DNA of 13,022 nt. It comes from an uncultured Erysipelotrichaceae bacterium (GTDB lineage Bacteria; Bacillota_I; Bacilli_A; RF39; UBA660). The translations under genes and the position numbers were made by a program. The notes under the pieces were generated by a model. That model saw nothing but the letters and a program-made list of their open reading frames with translations, did not search any database and was not told the DNA's origin. Location of the stretch: assembly GCA_902772675.1 (NCBI GenBank), contig CACYBN010000100.1, forward strand, positions 1-13,022. Reading direction: 5' to 3'. Numbering within the stretch: position 1 is the first letter of the stretch; the number at the start of each line of letters is the position of its first letter. Below, piece by piece: positions 6,623 to 13,022 of this stretch.

Positions 6623-7006
6623 ATGGAAAAATTTAATAGTGTAGAGGAATATAAGAATTTCTTAGAAAAGTTAAAAGTAGAATTAAATAATTTACCTGAT
6701 TCTATTAGTTCTATGGATAATAACATAGTGGAACTAAGAAGAGGGGATTTAGATATAGTATCTTTTGTATTTAATGATAAAGATTTAAATAAAGTAGAAG
6801 ATATATGTACTAAAATTACAAATAAATGGAAAGGTTATTCTGGTTATAGTAGAAAATCTAAGAAATTTGTTTGTGATAAAGATCATGTAATTGAAGCAAT
6901 AGTTATATTTATGAATTATAAATATAAGATAATGCTTGATGATGGAACTATATTATCTGATGTATTAACTGATGATGATAAAGATTTAGTTTACAGATTA
7001 ACATAA
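6623..7006 (+). CDS. Hypothetical soluble protein
   Basis: The protein has 127 residues. Its ATG at 6623 lies close behind AAAGGGGA (6611-6618), and only 16 bases separate it from the preceding gene, so it is probably the last gene of the glyA operon. The N-terminal half is a charged helix (FNSVEEYKNFLEKLKVELNN) followed by strands. The centre has a Lys/Tyr/Gly-rich stretch (KWKGYSGYSRKSKKF), and the C-terminus is acidic (DDGTILSDVLTDDDKD). Two cysteines are far apart and no known motif was seen. I do not recognise the family. Confidence 0.7.
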   Translation: MEKFNSVEEYKNFLEKLKVELNNLPDSISSMDNNIVELRRGDLDIVSFVFNDKDLNKVEDICTKITNKWKGYSGYSRKSKKFVCDKDHVIEAIVIFMNYKYKIMLDDGTILSDVLTDDDKDLVYRLT

Positions 7007-7041
7007 TATAATTTGAAAAAATCTTATAAAAGTGATATTCT

Positions 7042-7047
7042 TATAAT
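7042..7047 (+). promoter_or_regulatory. Possible -10 box before the 175-aa unknown gene
   Basis: TATAAT at 7042-7047 lies 17 bases before the start codon at 7065, giving a very short leader that still includes AGGAGGT (7053-7059). TCTTATAA occurs twice, at 7022-7029 and 7039-7046. A TTGAAA at 7013-7018 is too far (23 bases) to be its -35. No terminator separates this gene from the one upstream, so read-through from the glyA operon is equally possible. Confidence 0.35.
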
Positions 7048-7064
7048 AGAGTAGGAGGTTATAT

Positions 7065-7592
7065 ATGGATACTGCCCAACAATTAGAATTTCTAAGAAGT
7101 GGTAAATTAAGCTTAGATAATTTTGTTAATAAAGAAAATGAAGAAAATATAGAACAAAAAAAAGATCCTAATCCATATTTAATGGACTTATCTGATATTT
7201 TTGTTAAACATAAAAAGAAAGAAGAAAATAAGTATTTAATAGATATTCCTACTGAAGAAATACAATTGAAGAGTCAAACTTATAATCCATACATGATGAA
7301 TATTCAACAAGAAATGAAAGAGTTTGAATTAAAAGAGAGAAAACCAAATGCAATAATTGCTACAGTAAAGAAATCATTTCTTAATAATTATAAAGAAATA
7401 ACTTTTAGTAGAAAAAATAAGACTTTACAAGAATTATTAGATTTTATCGTAGAAAGATATGGTGTTTCTCCTAAAAAAGTTCAATTTGGTATTGATAGTA
7501 CTTTTCAAATGGGAGATGTATTATTAGTTCCAAATAGTAATTATGACTTAGTAGAAAATATTTTGTTATATAATGGAATTAAAATAAATTAA
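7065..7592 (+). CDS. Hypothetical protein with a 19-residue-spaced linear motif
   Basis: The protein has 175 residues. The ATG at 7065 is five bases after a perfect AGGAGGT. The first 90 residues are charged and likely disordered. In them a short motif recurs three times at exactly 19-residue spacing: NPYLMDL (36-42), NKYLIDI (55-61) and NPYMMNI (74-80), that is N-x-Y followed by two hydrophobics, D/N and a hydrophobic. The C-terminal part (about 95-175) looks like a compact alpha/beta domain, with LQELLDFIVERYGV and GDVLLVPNSNYDLV. There is no signal peptide or membrane helix. I do not recognise the family. The layout suggests an adaptor whose tail presents repeated docking sites, which is inference. 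A terminator follows immediately. Confidence 0.75.
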   Translation: MDTAQQLEFLRSGKLSLDNFVNKENEENIEQKKDPNPYLMDLSDIFVKHKKKEENKYLIDIPTEEIQLKSQTYNPYMMNIQQEMKEFELKERKPNAIIATVKKSFLNNYKEITFSRKNKTLQELLDFIVERYGVSPKKVQFGIDSTFQMGDVLLVPNSNYDLVENILLYNGIKIN

Positions 7593-7613
7593 ACTGCAAA
7601 AGCAGTTTTTTTT
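7591..7613 (+). terminator. Rho-independent terminator after the 175-aa unknown gene
   Basis: AAACTGC (7591-7597) pairs with GCAGTTT (7602-7608) around the loop AAAA, followed by T-residues to 7613. The stem begins in the last two bases of the TAA stop codon (7590-7592). Confidence 0.8.
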
Positions 7614-7622
7614 ATTTTACTA

Positions 7623-7631
7623 TGTTATAAT
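7623..7631 (+). promoter_or_regulatory. Extended -10 promoter before the 104-aa unknown gene
   Basis: TGTTATAAT at 7623-7631 is identical to the element at 4027-4035 and lies about ten bases after the T-run of the preceding terminator. The -35 position has no good match (CAGTTT at 17-bp spacing). Transcription would start near 7638. Confidence 0.55.
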
Positions 7632-7663
7632 TGGTTTATGGGGAAACGGACTATAGAGTCTTT

Positions 7664-7978
7664 ATGAATTCTATTAAGAGAGATGCTGAACATGATATTT
7701 TAATAGTTAGTGATGGAGTAATTGCAGGATTATATATATTTGATTCTGAAGAAGCAGCTGAAAAATCTATGGAAGTATTATTTGGTTTAGCAAATGATAA
7801 TAAAGGGTATAATATTTCTGTTAGAGAAGAAGAAATACCAGTAGTAGTAGGAGAAGGACCGGAGGATTATTCAATAGTTTATTCTACGCATGTATTCTAT
7901 ATAGCTAATTATAAAAATTTTCTACCAAAGGGAAAAAATGAACCTAAAGTTAGAAAAATAGATAGTATAAAACAATAA
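7664..7978 (+). CDS. Hypothetical soluble protein
   Basis: The protein has 104 residues from the ATG at 7664. The frame stays open upstream to a TTG at 7631, but that codon overlaps the -10 box, so it would be cut off from the message. No strong ribosome binding site precedes 7664 (AGAG at 7655-7658, GGGGA at 7640-7644), so the start is uncertain. The residues just before it (YRVF) look protein-like, which leaves open a longer form from another promoter. The protein shows alternating strands and helices, with ILIVSDGVIAGLYIF, a helix with EEAAEKSMEVLFGL, then a VVVGEGPEDYSIVYST segment and a basic tail. There are no membrane helices and I do not recognise the family. Confidence 0.65.
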   Translation: MNSIKRDAEHDILIVSDGVIAGLYIFDSEEAAEKSMEVLFGLANDNKGYNISVREEEIPVVVGEGPEDYSIVYSTHVFYIANYKNFLPKGKNEPKVRKIDSIKQ

Positions 7979-8000
7979 TTATAATTAAATATAAATAAAA

Positions 8001-8030
8001 TTGGAAAAAATCAAACAAATGATTTATAAT
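8001..8030 (+). promoter_or_regulatory. Promoter of the adenylate-forming enzyme gene
   Basis: TTGGAA (8001-8006) and a perfect TATAAT (8025-8030) are separated by 18 bases, giving the best-balanced -35/-10 pair in the window. Transcription would start near 8037. The leader carries the strong ribosome binding site AGGGGGAG (8045-8052) seven bases before the ATG at 8060. Confidence 0.65.
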
Positions 8031-8059
8031 ACTAGGCACTAATTAGGGGGAGATTACGT

Positions 8060-10042
8060 ATGAGCTATATGTTATTAGATGAAGAAAACAAATATTTATA
8101 CAATCAACTTTTAGAAGAAGTTAGATTAATTGAGAAATGGAAAAAAGATGCAAAACATCCATTCTTATTAAAAGACTGGATGCCAAAGAAAGTTAAACGT
8201 GCATTAAAAGATTTAGATCAAAATCATAATCATTCTATTGCTGTTGAATTGTTTTTAAGGAATATAGAAGATATTGATAGAGTAATAATTAAATATAGAG
8301 GAAATAATATAACTGTAAGAGAATTATTTGCAAAAAGTTATGCTTTTGCAAAAAGTTTGAAAGAAATGGGATTTAAGAAAGGTGATACTGTTCCTGTATG
8401 TATTTCTAATATACCTGAATTTGCAGTTATGTATTTAGCTACAAGTTTTATTGGTGCAAAGTTAAACTCATTTGGTCCTGATTTTGACAGGGATTACTTA
8501 GTGAAAATTATGAATGATTCAAATAGTAAAACTGTTTTTGTATCAGATGATTATTATGGAAGAATAGAAGAATCTGTTGAACGTTCAAATATAGAGAATG
8601 TTGTAATGTTCTCTTTGGAAGATTCTTTGTATAATGGTAATTTATTTGGTTACTATGATGCAGTTTATGGTCATGATTTTTCAAATAAAATCGATTTATA
8701 TAGAAGTAAACAAAATGGTTTAAGAATTTTTACACAAAAAGATTTTGTTGAGATGGGAAAAACTTATGATGGACAAGTTCTTGAACATGTTGATTTAGAT
8801 GATCCATTTATAGAATCATATTCAAGTGGTTCAACAGCTCCAGGTAGACCAAAAGGAGTAATACATTCAGTTAGAGCATATATGACTTTATCTAGATTTA
8901 AGGAATTCGATGTATCCGGATATCCTCCAATGAGTAATATAGTTTCATTGTTTGTATTACCAACTTTTACTCATACTGGACCTTCATGTGTATTAAACGA
9001 TACATTGTATTGTAAAAACTGTGTTGTAGCTATGGAACCTTTCTATGAACCTAAGTGGTTCCCATATTCAGTATTTTTAAACAATGCTGGATTTGTACCT
9101 GCTGTTAATTCTTTCTGGCATGAGTTATGTAATAAATTAGAATTTGATCCATTTTGGAAAAATTTAAAATTACGTGATTTAGCTATTCCAACAATTGTAG
9201 GTGAAGGAACAACTGAAGGTGAGTTTAGAAGATATGATAGAATTGCTAAAGAGCATAAATTTGGTATAAATAGATTCCATTTCCCAGTTGCATTTTCAAA
9301 TGGTGGAGGTAACGTAGAAGGATTAGGTGGATACTTTACTTTATTCACTTCATATCTTGAAAAAATATTTGCTCCATTTATGCGTGGTGAATCTATAGGA
9401 TTGACAACATATAAATGTATGGACGTAAAAGTAATTGATGGAGAAGGAAAAGAATGTGGTGTTGGAGAAATTGGAGAGCTTTATCAAAAAACTCCATTTG
9501 ATATGATTTCTTATTCAAATCCTGAGTTAAATGATGCAGAATTTAAAGATGGTTATTTAAGTTTAGGAGCAGTTGGATATAAATCAGATTCACAAGGTAG
9601 AGTTAAATTTAAAGGAAGACCAAAAGATTTCTTAAAATTAGATGATGGATCTACATACTATTATTTCCAAGCTGAAGATTCAATTTGTTCTGACAAAGAG
9701 AATATATATAAATATGCTTTAGTTAAATCTGTTGATTCTGATAATTATGTTTGTCATATAATATTACAACCTGATGCTAAAAAGTCAGAAGAAAAGGTAT
9801 TAAGAGAATGTGCTAGTAGAGCTATAGAATCAGTTCCAAGAGAAATTCTAGAAAACTTATATTTTAGAGTAAGAACTCTTGATGAATATTTCCCATATAC
9901 TAGAGATTGTGGAAAAATGAGTAGACCAGAATTATCTCTTGAATCAGTAGATGAAAAAATGATTTACATAGGTGATGCTTATAATATGGAACAAGCTGCA
10001 AAGAAAGATGTTAAAAGACAAGTAAAAAAAAGAAATAACTAA
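8060..10042 (+). CDS. Divergent ANL-superfamily adenylate-forming enzyme (AMP-binding)
   Basis: This 660-residue cytoplasmic protein is similar in size and layout to acyl- or acetoacetyl-CoA synthetases. The N-terminal domain carries the A3 phosphate loop YSSGSTAPGRPKGV (254-267), two residues longer than the usual GSTGxPKG form. A usual YGxTE A5 motif was not found; FSNGGGNVEGLGG (412-424) lies in that region. In A7, GYLSLGAVGY (498-507) has Ala504 where the ribose-binding Asp of TGD normally stands. A8 (GRPKDFLKLDDG, 519-530) and A10 (PYTRDCGKMSR, 612-622, catalytic K619) are intact. It could activate a fatty, aryl or other carboxylic acid to an acyl-adenylate; no carrier protein is visible nearby. 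The gene has its own promoter and terminator. The superfamily is clear; substrate and full activity are open. Confidence 0.88.
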   Translation: MSYMLLDEENKYLYNQLLEEVRLIEKWKKDAKHPFLLKDWMPKKVKRALKDLDQNHNHSIAVELFLRNIEDIDRVIIKYRGNNITVRELFAKSYAFAKSLKEMGFKKGDTVPVCISNIPEFAVMYLATSFIGAKLNSFGPDFDRDYLVKIMNDSNSKTVFVSDDYYGRIEESVERSNIENVVMFSLEDSLYNGNLFGYYDAVYGHDFSNKIDLYRSKQNGLRIFTQKDFVEMGKTYDGQVLEHVDLDDPFIESYSSGSTAPGRPKGVIHSVRAYMTLSRFKEFDVSGYPPMSNIVSLFVLPTFTHTGPSCVLNDTLYCKNCVVAMEPFYEPKWFPYSVFLNNAGFVPAVNSFWHELCNKLEFDPFWKNLKLRDLAIPTIVGEGTTEGEFRRYDRIAKEHKFGINRFHFPVAFSNGGGNVEGLGGYFTLFTSYLEKIFAPFMRGESIGLTTYKCMDVKVIDGEGKECGVGEIGELYQKTPFDMISYSNPELNDAEFKDGYLSLGAVGYKSDSQGRVKFKGRPKDFLKLDDGSTYYYFQAEDSICSDKENIYKYALVKSVDSDNYVCHIILQPDAKKSEEKVLRECASRAIESVPREILENLYFRVRTLDEYFPYTRDCGKMSRPELSLESVDEKMIYIGDAYNMEQAAKKDVKRQVKKRNN

Positions 10043-10059
10043 TTATTTCTTTTTTTTTT
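10024..10059 (+). terminator. Rho-independent terminator after the AMP-binding gene
   Basis: A 15-bp A/T-rich stem pairs 10024-10038 (eight A, G, AAATAA) with 10043-10057 (TTATTT, C, T-run) around the loop CTAA. The loop holds the TAA stop codon (10040-10042). The descending T-run continues to 10059. Confidence 0.75.
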
Positions 10060-10065
10060 GGTATA

Positions 10066-10074
10066 TGATAAAAT
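10066..10074 (+). promoter_or_regulatory. Extended -10 promoter of the hybrid kinase gene
   Basis: TGATAAAAT (TG at 10066-10067, TAAAAT at 10069-10074) is an extended -10-like element. At 17-bp spacing the -35 position is TTTCTT, inside the descending arm of the terminator. Transcription would start near 10081, leaving a leader of about 16 bases with AGGA at 10085-10088. Confidence 0.5.
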
Positions 10075-10096
10075 TCTATTAGATAGGATGATGATT

Positions 10097-11932
10097 ATGA
10101 TTATGATGAATGCTTTACATATTGTTGTAACAATTGTTTTTTCATTTACTTTATGTTTAATATACTTTATAAAAAAACATATTAAGACGGGTGAAACACA
10201 AATATTCTCAATTTTATTAGTGTCTAATTTAGTAGGATTAGTGCTAGAATTGTTAAGTTTTTATTTTTCAACGTATTATGGAAATTTGCCAACTACATTC
10301 TTTGTAATAAAGTTGTATTTAGGTTATTTAATGTTCTTTTTGTTATATATGACTTTATATATATATACAATATGTTATGTAACTTGTGAGAATCCACGAA
10401 TTGATCATTATAAGTTTTTAAGATTGATATCATTTATTATATTTTTTGTATGTTTATTTGCTATGGCTTGTATGCCTATTAGTAGTTCATATGGATATGC
10501 AACTGGACCAGCGGTTAATTTTATTTATATTTGTTCTGGTGCTGTAATGTTTGAATGGTTAATTCCTTTCTTTTTAAATAGAAAGACAATTATTTCAAAG
10601 AAAATATTACCATTAATAATATTTATGATTTTTATGGGATTTTTTGCTTTAATTCAAAAAAGTAATCCGGAAATAACAATAGCCACAATTTTAGAATTTT
10701 TAGTAATATTTATTATGTATCATACTATTGAAAATCCTGATGTAAAGATGCTTGAACAAACTGAAATGGCTCGTAATGAAGCTGAAAAAGCAAATCGTGC
10801 TAAGAGTGATTTCTTAAGTAGTATGTCACATGAAATAAGAACACCTTTAAATGCTATAGTTGGTTTATCTGAAGATATAGGTGATTTTAAAGATCAAGTA
10901 CCACCACAAGTAGCAGAAGATGCATCTGATATTATTGCAGCATCTCAAACTTTACTTGAGATTGTAGGTAATATTCTAGATATAAATAAAATTGAAAGTG
11001 CTAAGATGGAAATAGTTGATGTTCCATATAATCCAGTTCAAATGATTACTGAACTTGCTAGAATTGATTCAACTAGAATTGGTGATAAACCAATAGATTT
11101 CAAATTGAGATTAGCAGAGGATATTCCTTATGAATTAATTGGTGATAAAATTCATGTTAAAGAAGTTATTAATAACTTGATTACAAATGCAATTAAATAT
11201 ACTGAAAGAGGAAATGTTATTGTTTCAGTTAAATGTATAAATAAAGAAGATACTTCTACTTTAATAATATCTGTTCAAGATACTGGACGTGGTATTAAAA
11301 AAGAAAATATTGAGAAATTATTTACTAAATTTGAAAGACTTGATGTAGAAAAGAATACTACTGCTGAAGGAACAGGTCTTGGACTTGCTATAACTAAGAA
11401 ATTAGTTGAACTAATGGGTGGTAATATCAATGTACAAAGTCAATATGGTCAAGGCTCATTATTTGTCGCTACTATACCACAAAAAATTTCTAAGATGAGT
11501 GCACCTCTTGAGGTTGAAAAAGTTCTTGAAAAGGAAGAAGCTAATGCTGATGAAAATGTATATGGAAATAAACATATACTTATAGTAGATGATAATAAAT
11601 TAAATATTAAAGTAGCTAAAAGAGCTCTTGCATCATTTAATTTTGAAATGGATGAAGCTTTAGATGGAGAACAATGTCTAGAACTTATTAATTCAGGTAA
11701 ATCATATGATTTAATACTTATGGATATTATGATGCCTAATATGAATGGAGAAACTACTTTAAAAGAATTAAAGAATAATCCTAATTTTAATACTCCTGTT
11801 ATAGCTTTAACAGCAGATGCTGTTACTGGAGCAAAAGAAAAGTATCTAGAAGAGGGATTTGTAGATTATATAGCTAAACCTTTTAGTAGGGATCAAATTA
11901 AAGAAAAATTAGATATAGTTTTCAAGAAATAA
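10097..11932 (+). CDS. 7-TM hybrid sensor histidine kinase with receiver domain
   Basis: The protein has 611 residues from the ATG at 10097, chosen because AGGA (10085-10088) is eight bases upstream. ATGs at 10088, 10091, 10103 and 10106 are alternatives. Residues 1-210 hold seven hydrophobic helices, an N-terminal membrane sensor. A linker helix leads to the dimerisation domain with SMSHEIRTPLNAI (phospho-acceptor H245). The ATPase domain has the N box NNLITNAIKYT, G1 box DTGRGI (395-400) and G2 box GTGLGL (425-430). A flexible Glu-rich linker leads to a receiver domain (about 492-609) with DD (498-499), the phosphorylation site in MDIMMP (D543), T572 and K594. No HPt or DNA-binding output domain is present, so the phosphoryl group must pass to a partner encoded elsewhere. 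It has its own promoter but sits beside the AMP-binding enzyme. Confidence 0.95.
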   Translation: MIMMNALHIVVTIVFSFTLCLIYFIKKHIKTGETQIFSILLVSNLVGLVLELLSFYFSTYYGNLPTTFFVIKLYLGYLMFFLLYMTLYIYTICYVTCENPRIDHYKFLRLISFIIFFVCLFAMACMPISSSYGYATGPAVNFIYICSGAVMFEWLIPFFLNRKTIISKKILPLIIFMIFMGFFALIQKSNPEITIATILEFLVIFIMYHTIENPDVKMLEQTEMARNEAEKANRAKSDFLSSMSHEIRTPLNAIVGLSEDIGDFKDQVPPQVAEDASDIIAASQTLLEIVGNILDINKIESAKMEIVDVPYNPVQMITELARIDSTRIGDKPIDFKLRLAEDIPYELIGDKIHVKEVINNLITNAIKYTERGNVIVSVKCINKEDTSTLIISVQDTGRGIKKENIEKLFTKFERLDVEKNTTAEGTGLGLAITKKLVELMGGNINVQSQYGQGSLFVATIPQKISKMSAPLEVEKVLEKEEANADENVYGNKHILIVDDNKLNIKVAKRALASFNFEMDEALDGEQCLELINSGKSYDLILMDIMMPNMNGETTLKELKNNPNFNTPVIALTADAVTGAKEKYLEEGFVDYIAKPFSRDQIKEKLDIVFKK

Positions 11933-11952
11933 GATAATTCTTATTTCTTTTT
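11924..11952 (+). terminator. Rho-independent terminator after the hybrid kinase
   Basis: An 11-bp stem pairs 11924-11934 (AAGAAATAAGA) with 11939-11949 (TCTTATTTCTT) around the loop TAAT, followed by T-residues to 11952 and more Ts after a G. The stem contains the last two Lys codons and the stop codon (11930-11932). Confidence 0.78.
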
Positions 11953-11966
11953 GTTTTTATTTATAG

Positions 11967-11972
11967 TAAAAT
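11967..11972 (+). promoter_or_regulatory. -10 box of the desulfoferrodoxin gene
   Basis: TAAAAT at 11967-11972 is followed by TTTATTAGATA, nearly identical to the sequence after the -10 box at 10069-10074. At 17-bp spacing the -35 position again reads TTTCTT, within the terminator arm. Transcription would start near 11979, leaving a leader with GGAGG at 11988-11992. Confidence 0.45.
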
Positions 11973-11998
11973 TTTATTAGATATAATGGAGGTTTAAT

Positions 11999-12364
11999 AT
12001 GAAATTTTATAAATGTGATAAATGTGGAAATGTATTATTTTCAATGAATGAAAAATGTGATGGATTAACATGTTGTGGTAAAGATATGAAAGAACTTATT
12101 CCTAGAGGGGTAGATGGTGCTTTAGAAAAACATGTACCTGTTGTTTTTGAAGAAGAGGGAGTAGTTACTGTTAAAGTAGGAGAAGTAGAACATCCTATGA
12201 CTGAAGAACATTATATAGAATTTATTGTAGTTGAAACTAATAGAAATATATATATGAAGAGATTACAACCTGAAGATAAACCACAAGCAAGTTTTATTTT
12301 AAATGATGAAGATGTAGTTAGTACTGTTGCTTATTGTAATTTACACGGTTTATGGAATAGTTAA
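11999..12364 (+). CDS. dfx: Desulfoferrodoxin, two-iron superoxide reductase
   Basis: This 121-residue cytoplasmic protein reduces superoxide to hydrogen peroxide without making oxygen, a defence typical of anaerobes. The N-terminal desulforedoxin domain has the rubredoxin-like iron site C6, C9, C25 and C26 with the classic C-x2-C-x15-CC spacing. The C-terminal domain carries the catalytic square-pyramidal iron site: H45 in the EKHVPV motif next to the conserved K44, H65 in VEHPM, H71 in EEHYIEF, and C113 and H116 in YCNLHGLW. All ligands are present and the length is normal, so it should be functional. Start 11999 lies six bases after GGAGG. Electrons would come from rubredoxin or a similar donor encoded elsewhere. 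The next gene begins two bases after the stop and is probably co-transcribed. Confidence 0.96.
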   Translation: MKFYKCDKCGNVLFSMNEKCDGLTCCGKDMKELIPRGVDGALEKHVPVVFEEEGVVTVKVGEVEHPMTEEHYIEFIVVETNRNIYMKRLQPEDKPQASFILNDEDVVSTVAYCNLHGLWNS

Positions 12365-12366
12365 TT

Positions 12367-13022
12367 ATGAGTACATTTTTAATAGTATTTTTAGCAGTTT
12401 TTCTTGGATTAATTGCTTTTGCTTTAATAGTGTTTTTATATATTAAAAGTAAATTAGTTAGTACTTTTGGAAAAGAAGAGACTAAGATGTTAATAGATGC
12501 AGCTAAGAATTCTGCTAATATGGAAAAAGAAGAATATTCTAGAACTAAAGAAGTTATGGGTCTTACTTCTTTATTAGAACCAGAAATTAGAAGAGATTTC
12601 CCTGAGTTTTCTAGTAATTTGTTGTTTAATAAAGTAGAAAATGGAATGTCTGCGATTTTTAATTCTTTAGAAGCTAAGAATACATCTTATATGGAAAAAG
12701 ATTTAGATTTAGATTTTATGACTGGTATTATTAAAAAGAAAATAGAAGATATGGAAAATGATAATATTTCAGTTAAATATGATGATGTTCATTTTAATGG
12801 ACATGCTATAAAAGAATATAAAAAGAAAGATGGGGCTGCAGTAATATCAGTTGTTACTTCAGTTACTTATTTCTATGATACTAATAGAAAGAATAAGAAA
12901 AAATATTCTGATATTAGTAAATCTACTAGATATATAACTAAATTTGCTTATGTTTATGATGAGAATAAATTTGATAATAAACAATTATCTTTTTCAGTAC
13001 ATTGTCCAAATTGTGGGGCAGC
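12367..13022 (+). CDS. Membrane-anchored Tim44-like protein with zinc ribbon (partial)
   Basis: The gene runs off the window end; 218 full codons are visible. Residues 5-27 form one hydrophobic helix that anchors the protein, followed by a long Lys/Glu-rich helix. A region with LEPEIRRDFPEFSSNLLFNKVENGM (split around residue 80) resembles the Tim44-like domain found in many Firmicute membrane proteins. A strand-rich part follows, with VHFNGHAIKEY and AAVISVVTSVTYFY. The last visible residues, CPNCG (213-217), begin a zinc ribbon that must finish beyond the window. It starts two bases after dfx with no good ribosome binding site, so translation is probably coupled. Family assignment is by recognition of the pattern, not by search. 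The function of these bacterial proteins is not established. Confidence 0.72.
   Translation, partial: MSTFLIVFLAVFLGLIAFALIVFLYIKSKLVSTFGKEETKMLIDAAKNSANMEKEEYSRTKEVMGLTSLLEPEIRRDFPEFSSNLLFNKVENGMSAIFNSLEAKNTSYMEKDLDLDFMTGIIKKKIEDMENDNISVKYDDVHFNGHAIKEYKKKDGAAVISVVTSVTYFYDTNRKNKKKYSDISKSTRYITKFAYVYDENKFDNKQLSFSVHCPNCGA

Noticed and set aside
7022..7046. The TCTTATAA direct repeat as a regulator site.
   Set aside because: Eight A/T-rich bases repeated once are weak evidence in this genome, and the second copy overlaps the proposed -10 box.

Overview
This window comes from a very AT-rich, low-GC Gram-positive-type bacterium. Strong AGGAGG-type ribosome binding sites, tightly packed same-strand genes and Rho-independent terminators point to Bacillota or a relative of the Mollicutes. 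UGA is used as a stop (it ends the first permease gene at 1270-1272) and tryptophan is TGG throughout, so the Mycoplasma/Spiroplasma code does not apply. A desulfoferrodoxin-type superoxide reductase suggests an anaerobe. An uncultured gut lineage of the RF39 or Erysipelotrichia kind would fit, but that placement is inference. All genes are on the plus strand. No tRNA, rRNA, CRISPR array or insertion sequence was seen.

Layout. (1) Positions 1-160: the C-terminal tail of a surface or membrane protein, closed by a terminator. (2) Positions 160-4005: a structured leader; a micro-ORF that looks like nothing but a signal peptide; two ABC permease genes that appear to carry three six-helix units; a BcrA-type ABC ATPase; and a membrane-tethered XRE regulator with an extracellular CxxC domain. 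The last four overlap or nearly abut and end at one terminator. This looks like a peptide export, self-immunity or peptide-sensing module and is the most novel-looking part of the window. (3) Positions 4027-7006: an operon with its own promoter: an unknown 174-aa protein, 5-formyltetrahydrofolate cyclo-ligase (fthC), serine hydroxymethyltransferase (glyA) and two small unknown proteins. FthC and GlyA cooperate in one-carbon metabolism: SHMT can generate inhibitory 5-formyl-THF and FthC recycles it. (4) Positions 7006-7978: two unknown proteins. One has a linear motif repeated three times at an exact 19-residue spacing. (5) Positions 8001-10059: a divergent ANL-superfamily adenylate-forming enzyme. 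(6) Positions 10066-11952: a 7-TM hybrid sensor histidine kinase with a C-terminal receiver domain. (7) Positions 11967-13022: a two-iron desulfoferrodoxin followed by a membrane-anchored Tim44-like protein whose zinc ribbon begins at the window edge.

Regulatory architecture is compact. Four times a terminator is followed within about 20-30 bases by an extended or plain -10 box, a short leader and the next gene. Several terminators begin inside the coding sequence and hold the stop codon in the stem or loop. No start codon was verified experimentally; starts were chosen by ribosome-binding-site spacing.
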